Positions 50,670 to 56,836 of a DNA stretch of 56,836 nucleotides are shown in pieces. Both the position numbers and the translations under genes were made by a program. Within the stretch, counting starts at the first letter, position 1, and the number at the start of each line of letters is the position of its first letter. Origin of the DNA: Micromonospora thermarum (GTDB taxonomy: Bacteria; Actinomycetota; Actinomycetes; Mycobacteriales; Micromonosporaceae); assembly GCF_012034245.1 (NCBI RefSeq), contig NZ_JAATEO010000034.1:1-56836 (forward strand), in the 5' to 3' direction. Under the pieces are notes generated by a model that was not told the origin of the DNA, did not search any database, and saw only the letters and a list, made by a program, of their open reading frames with translations.

Positions 50670-51086
50670 ATGGCGAACAGCGAGCGTGAGCGCAGGGACG
50701 AGCGTTTCGAGAAGGTGGCCGAGCAGACCTCCGAGACCGTGACACACGCGGCCTCGGTGCTGGAGGAGGAGCTCGCGGCGGGCATGGCCAGCGCGCGGCG
50801 GCTCGAGGAGCGGCTCAGCGCCGACCGCAGGGTGGACCCGGAGGCGTTCGACGAACTGGTGGGGCGGGTGCGCACGGACGGGCACGCGCTGATCGACACC
50901 GTGGTCGGGCAGCTGAAGACGTCGGACGACCAGCGCGGCGAGGTCATCCGCCGGTACACCTCCGACGCGCACGACGCGCTGGACACCGTTCTCAACCTCG
51001 CGCGACTGCTGCCGGACGTGGCCAACGGGCTCGCCGACCGGCTCATGCCGCCGGCCGGGCAGGACGCGCCGCCGTCGGACCGGTGA
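50670..51086 (+). CDS. Small helical protein of unknown function
   Basis: A 138-residue, highly charged, almost entirely helical protein without signal peptide or membrane segment. Heptad-like runs (about residues 15-50, EQTSETVTHAASVLEEELAA; and 60-110) suggest a coiled coil or four-helix bundle. I recognise no family. It ends 7 bp before the polyprenyl synthase gene, so the two are probably co-transcribed; a role as partner of that enzyme is possible but unproven. Confidence 0.6.
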   Translation: MANSERERRDERFEKVAEQTSETVTHAASVLEEELAAGMASARRLEERLSADRRVDPEAFDELVGRVRTDGHALIDTVVGQLKTSDDQRGEVIRRYTSDAHDALDTVLNLARLLPDVANGLADRLMPPAGQDAPPSDR

Positions 51087-51093
51087 GCAGGCG

Positions 51094-52137
51094 ATGCCGT
51101 CGGCCACCGGCGTGGCCGGTGGGCACGTCGAGCGGATGCTGGAGCGCTACCGGACGCTCGCGATCGGCGCGCTGCTGGACGACGTGCCCTCGGGCGGGCC
51201 ACGCTACCTCTACGACCTGGTCGCCGAGTACCCACGGCGGTGGGGCAAGGGTCTGCGCGCCGCGCTGTGCCTCGCGACCTGCCGGGCGTTCGGCGGTGCG
51301 ACGCCGGTGGGGCTCAACGCCGCCGTGACCGTGGAACTGTTCCACAACGCGTTCCTCATCCATGACGACATCCAGGACGAGAGCGAGCAGCGGCGCGGGG
51401 CACAGACCCTGCACGCCGAGTACGGGGTCGGCGTCGCCCTCAACGTCGGCAACATGACCAATTTGCTGGCGCTGCAGCGGCTCGCCGCGAACCGCAGGGC
51501 GCTCGGCTCGGGCATCGCGTGGCGGCTGTTCGAGGAGACCGAGCTGATGCTGCGCCACTCGTTGGAGGGGCAGGCGATCGAGATCGGCTGGATCCGCGAC
51601 AACGTGTGCGACCTGGACGCCGACGCCTACTACCGCATGTGCCTGAAGAAGACCTCCTGGTACACGTGCATCTACCCGTGCCGCAGCGGAATCCTCGTCG
51701 CCACCGGGCGGCACGACGCGGTCGACGTCCTGGACCGCTACGGCTGGTACCTGGGCGCCGCTTTCCAGATCCAGGACGACGCGCTCAACCTCACCGGCGA
51801 CTACGCCCGGTACGGCAAGGAGATCGCGGGCGACCTCTGGGAGGGCAAGCGCACCCTGATCCTCATCGACTTCATGCAGCGGTGTACCGGTGACGAACGC
51901 GAGCGGCTGGTCGGGTTCCTGAGCGGGACCCGGGCGCAGCGCACGGCGGCGGAGGTGCGCTGGCTGCACGGGCGCCTCCTGGCGTACGACTGTGTCGAGT
52001 CCGCGCGCCGCAGCGCCCGGGACCTGGCTGCGGCCGCACGGCGCGAAGGACAGCGGGCGCTGGGCCCGGCGGCCGAGACCGAGGACGGCCGGTTCCTGCT
52101 CGACCTGACCGAGTACGTCGTGGAACGCAGCCGGTAG
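51094..52137 (+). CDS. Polyprenyl diphosphate synthase
   Basis: A 347-residue trans-prenyltransferase. The first Asp-rich motif is complete (DDIQD, residues 91-95, in LIHDDIQDES); the second is DDALN (228-232, in FQIQDDALNLTGD), where Asn replaces the usual final Asp. The basic KGLRAAL and EGKRTLILI segments are present. It would make GGPP or a related C15-C30 diphosphate from IPP. No terpene cyclase or carotenoid gene is adjacent in the window, so the product's fate is unknown. Confidence 0.88.
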   Translation: MPSATGVAGGHVERMLERYRTLAIGALLDDVPSGGPRYLYDLVAEYPRRWGKGLRAALCLATCRAFGGATPVGLNAAVTVELFHNAFLIHDDIQDESEQRRGAQTLHAEYGVGVALNVGNMTNLLALQRLAANRRALGSGIAWRLFEETELMLRHSLEGQAIEIGWIRDNVCDLDADAYYRMCLKKTSWYTCIYPCRSGILVATGRHDAVDVLDRYGWYLGAAFQIQDDALNLTGDYARYGKEIAGDLWEGKRTLILIDFMQRCTGDERERLVGFLSGTRAQRTAAEVRWLHGRLLAYDCVESARRSARDLAAAARREGQRALGPAAETEDGRFLLDLTEYVVERSR

Positions 52138-52256
52138 GCAGGCGCCGCCCCGATCCGGGACGCCATCTCCCCTGTCGACACTTCGGCGTACGTTGATTTC
52201 GCCCGCGTGTCGAGGAGTGTTCGGACAGTCACGCACGGCACAATCGGCAGGCCGGT

Positions 52257-53294
52257 GTGAACGAGGGTTTCCGTGGAGGTGTCCCGTTGCTGGGTCGAGG
52301 CCGACTGGCTCGGTGGACGCTGCGGGGCGTACTCCTGGTCGGGGGCGTGTTCGGCGTCTGGGGCCTGTGCGATGCGGTCGTGGATCAGCCGGCGCACGCC
52401 GCCGAGCCCACGCGGCTCTGCGTCCGGGGCGATCTGCTCGACGCCGAGGTGACCGCCCTCGGCGGCTCCCTGGCCTGTACGCCTGCCCCACCGCCTCGTT
52501 CCCCCGTCGAGGCCACACGGGTCCGCGTCGATCTGGTTCTCCCCGGAGCGGACCAGCCGCTGGCGCGTGTGAAGCTGTCGGCACGAGTGCCGACGGGTGG
52601 GCAGTCGTCGAACCGACGCATCCCGGCGCGACAGCCGGTGGACGCGCCCCGGCCCCGGGGTGGGGTGGACGCCATCGTCGAGGTGGCCGGCTCAGTCGTA
52701 CGTCGGGTCGTGGGGATCGCGTCGCCGGCGGTCGCGGAGGTCTCCAGGACCGGCCTGCCGGAACCGGTCGCCGCCGTCGTCCGGCCGGTCGCCGACCCGA
52801 TCGTCGACGTTCTGCCTCCGGTCCTCACCCCCGTCCTCGCCCCGGTGCTCGACGTGGCCCAGCCGATCCTCGGCCCGCCCGCCGCGCCGTCCACTCCGCC
52901 CGCCGACCCGGTCGAGATCGCCCCGACACCCGTGGGTGGCGCATCGGCCGTCGGCACGCCCGGCGCGCTGACCCGTTCCGCCGCACCGCTCTTCGCGGTC
53001 GCCCCGGGAGACCCGTCACCGGCCCCCGCGTCCACGACAGCACCTCATCGGAAGCCGTGGGCCGATGCGGGCCGGGCGCTGGTGCCGCCGGGCGACCCGC
53101 GTAATCCCCCAGGATCGGCCCCTGGTGCTCCGGCCAGCACCGCCGGCAGTGGATCCGCAGCCGTCGGGACCGGCGACCCCGCTGACGCCACGGTTCGCTC
53201 GTGGGCCCCGGACCTGAAGCGCTCCGGCCACCACGTCCGTGGCTGCGACACGCTCGCGGGTCGATCGCCTCAACCGGACACCCGACCCGCCTGA
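52257..53294 (+). CDS. Pro/Ala-rich secreted protein of unknown function
   Basis: A 345-residue protein starting at GTG. A hydrophobic stretch (about 20-40) followed by AHAAE suggests a signal peptide. Two Cys residues (about 55 and 75) flank LLDAEVTALGG. The middle has amphipathic Val/Pro repeats such as VRPVADPIVDVLPPV and VLTPVLAPVLDVAQP, and the rest is disordered Pro/Ala/Gly. No family recognised. The base composition is coding-like throughout this frame, which supports a real gene. Confidence 0.6.
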   Translation: MNEGFRGGVPLLGRGRLARWTLRGVLLVGGVFGVWGLCDAVVDQPAHAAEPTRLCVRGDLLDAEVTALGGSLACTPAPPPRSPVEATRVRVDLVLPGADQPLARVKLSARVPTGGQSSNRRIPARQPVDAPRPRGGVDAIVEVAGSVVRRVVGIASPAVAEVSRTGLPEPVAAVVRPVADPIVDVLPPVLTPVLAPVLDVAQPILGPPAAPSTPPADPVEIAPTPVGGASAVGTPGALTRSAAPLFAVAPGDPSPAPASTTAPHRKPWADAGRALVPPGDPRNPPGSAPGAPASTAGSGSAAVGTGDPADATVRSWAPDLKRSGHHVRGCDTLAGRSPQPDTRPA

Positions 53295-53571
53295 GCGGCC
53301 GTCCCCACCGCCGGCGAAGGCGGAACGGCCACGACGGGCGGTCACGTCGCTCGCGCGGCCGTGGACACCGCTGTCGCCAGAGGCCCGGACCGGGCACGCA
53401 CGGCCGGTCCCCTCTGTCCCCACGCCCCTCCTGACGCACTGGCCACCGGCAGGTGGCCAGGCAGTCCTCCCGGGCCCGCGATACGCCACGTCCACGTCTG
53501 GACCGATCGGTGCCCGAGCCCGTACCGCCCCGACAACGACCGCTCAGCCGCAACCACCACCAGGAGAACCC

Positions 53572-54609
53572 GTGACCAACACCCTGCCCGTCTGCCGCGC
53601 CCACTGGGCGGACATCCCCGACATCGTCGAACTGGTCGTCGCCCCCTTCGTCGGCAGCCCCATCAGTGAGTGGCTCGTACCCGACGAACGTCGCCGACGT
53701 GACGTCCTCAGCTCCGTCATCCGGATCTGGACCGAGCACGCTCTCCTGTTCGGGGAGGCCTACCTCCTGCAGGACCGGTCCGCCGCCGCCGTGTGGCTCC
53801 ACCGGTACGGTCCCATTCCCCGGACGAGCGGGTACGGCGAACGGCTCGCCGCCGCCTGTGGTGACTACGTCGACCGCTTCCTGCTGCTCGACGACGTCCT
53901 GCGCACTCACCGACCCGCACGTCCGCACAACCACCTGGCGTTCTTCGCGGTCGCGCCAGACGGCCACCGCGTCCGGCGCGCCACCACCCTGCTCGCCGCG
54001 AGCACCGCCCGGATGGGCCAGGCGCTGCTCCCCACGTACACGGAGGCGACATCGGTGACCGACCGGGACCTGTACGCGCGGCACGGCTACGTCTCCGGCG
54101 AGCCGTTCGCGCTCCCGGGCGGCACCACCGCCTACCCGATGTGGCGCAGTCCGGGACAACGGAGGCCCGGACCGGGCGCATCGGTCACCGCCGCCCGCCC
54201 GCACATGCCCGCCCGCAGGCGTCGCGGTCCCGACCTGCCGGTCCGGGTCGTCCTCGACGCGTCGGCGATCCTCGCCTTCACCAAGGGATCGACCGCCGTC
54301 GGTGGGGCGATCGCGCAGGTCGCCGAGGAGGGCCACCTGTTCGGGCTGCCCGTCGCGTGCCTGGCGGAAGCGTCCAGGTCGGTCGTCGACACGGCCCGGC
54401 TCGACCTGCTGGTCGACCATCCCGCCGCGGCGGTGCTCACCGTCGATCCGCTCAGCTGGAGCGCCCTCGCCGACACGTACCGCACCGTCGGTCGACTGGA
54501 CCTGGCGAGCGCGCTGCTCGCCGCCACCAGCAACGCATGCACCATCCTGACCGCGCAACCCGACCAGTACGCCGGCCTGACCGGGGATGAACCGATCATG
54601 TCGGCGTAG
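53572..54609 (+). CDS. GNAT-like domain fused to a PIN-like nuclease domain
   Basis: A 345-residue two-domain protein. Residues about 1-185 resemble a GNAT acetyltransferase (SVIRIWTEHALLFGEAYL; ATSVTDRDLYARHGYVSGEP at the end), but the acetyl-CoA loop after FFAVAPDG reads HRVRRATT instead of Q/RxxGxG/A, so acetylation is doubtful. After a basic linker (MPARRRRGPDLPV), residues about 225-335 form a VapC-like PIN domain with acidic residues Asp229 (VLDASAI), Glu266 (CLAEAS), Asp310 (GRLDLASALL) and Asp331. The GTG at 53572 has AGGAG upstream; a longer Pro-rich frame runs back to 53239 but overlaps the preceding gene. No antitoxin gene is seen. The 277-bp gap before it has no other feature. Confidence 0.75.
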   Translation: MTNTLPVCRAHWADIPDIVELVVAPFVGSPISEWLVPDERRRRDVLSSVIRIWTEHALLFGEAYLLQDRSAAAVWLHRYGPIPRTSGYGERLAAACGDYVDRFLLLDDVLRTHRPARPHNHLAFFAVAPDGHRVRRATTLLAASTARMGQALLPTYTEATSVTDRDLYARHGYVSGEPFALPGGTTAYPMWRSPGQRRPGPGASVTAARPHMPARRRRGPDLPVRVVLDASAILAFTKGSTAVGGAIAQVAEEGHLFGLPVACLAEASRSVVDTARLDLLVDHPAAAVLTVDPLSWSALADTYRTVGRLDLASALLAATSNACTILTAQPDQYAGLTGDEPIMSA

Positions 54610-54784
54610 CGGGAGAGTCGGCCCGGATCAGGCCGTCCGCGCCGCCCGGTTGGGTTGGACGGGCCACAGCGACGGTCCCCGCCGAAGCCGGGAACGGCGT
54701 CCGGACACGACGAGGCCGAACAGGTCGGATGAGTGACACCGCCCCCGGTCGTCGCCCGAGCCCGTCGCAGCCCGGGCGGCACGG

Positions 54785-56836
<2,052 letters not shown>

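Noticed and set aside
53239..53571. N-terminal extension of the GNAT-PIN protein back to 53239
   Set aside because: The extension is disordered Pro/Ala sequence, overlaps the preceding gene, and a GTG with AGGAG ribosome site marks a proper start at 53572.

Overview
The window is about 57 kb of very GC-rich, densely coding DNA. It uses GTG starts freely, has many 1-4 nt stop/start overlaps, IdeR/DtxR-type iron boxes and TetR operators. This fits a filamentous actinobacterium; Micromonosporaceae (Micromonospora-like) is my best guess from protein flavour, without a database comparison. I saw no rRNA, tRNA, CRISPR array, insertion sequence or phage gene.

Layout. (1) 1-4.3 kb: TetR repressor with a perfect 18-bp operator, coupled to a multipass membrane protein that leaves the window; a secreted GH18 chitinase; a flavin monooxygenase. 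(2) 4.6-7.4 kb: a GT-C-like membrane protein with a polyprenyl-phosphate sugar transferase. (3) 7.4-11.7 kb: a cyclic-nucleotide-domain histidine kinase overlapping a response regulator fused to a thioredoxin-reductase-like flavoprotein, then a secreted subtilase. (4) 12.0-25.4 kb: the centrepiece, an iron-regulated siderophore island. It holds a desferrioxamine set (desF-like reductase, desABCD), an MFS exporter, and then a vibrioferrin-type set (ATP-grasp ligase, two NIS synthetases, PLP decarboxylase). Three iron boxes serve it, one a perfect consensus. (5) 25.4-33.5 kb: accessory region with decay: a short DUF2470 gene, remnants of a cobalt ECF transporter (cbiQ, cbiO), DUF2071, BASS permease, DUF899, amino-acid permease, a broken S15 peptidase and DUF817.

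(6) 33.6-40.4 kb: a tightly overlapped catabolic operon (acyl-CoA dehydrogenase, APH-type kinase, MaoC hydratase, three SDRs, quinone oxidoreductase) divergent from a TetR gene with a clear operator. The kinase/dehydrogenase pair looks like an unfused version of ACAD10/11 or LvaA/LvaC, which suggests catabolism of 4-hydroxyacyl-CoA. (7) 40.5-50.6 kb: an organosulfur operon preceded by a short, probably leaderless, cysteine-codon leader ORF. It has a sulfonate ABC transporter, two luciferase-like monooxygenases, two flavin reductases, an aldo/keto reductase, a vanadium-haloperoxidase-like secreted enzyme and a cystathionine beta-lyase. (8) 50.6-54.6 kb: a helical protein of unknown role, a polyprenyl diphosphate synthase, a Pro-rich secreted protein and a GNAT-PIN fusion. 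(9) 54.8 kb to the end: a UvrA-like ABC ATPase whose N-terminus lies outside the window.

Strongest leads: the adjacent des and pvs-like siderophore systems; the cysteine leader ORF with a candidate anti-Shine-Dalgarno; the receiver-flavoprotein fusion in which both expected CxxC sites are missing; the split ACAD11-like pair; and the GNAT-PIN fusion.
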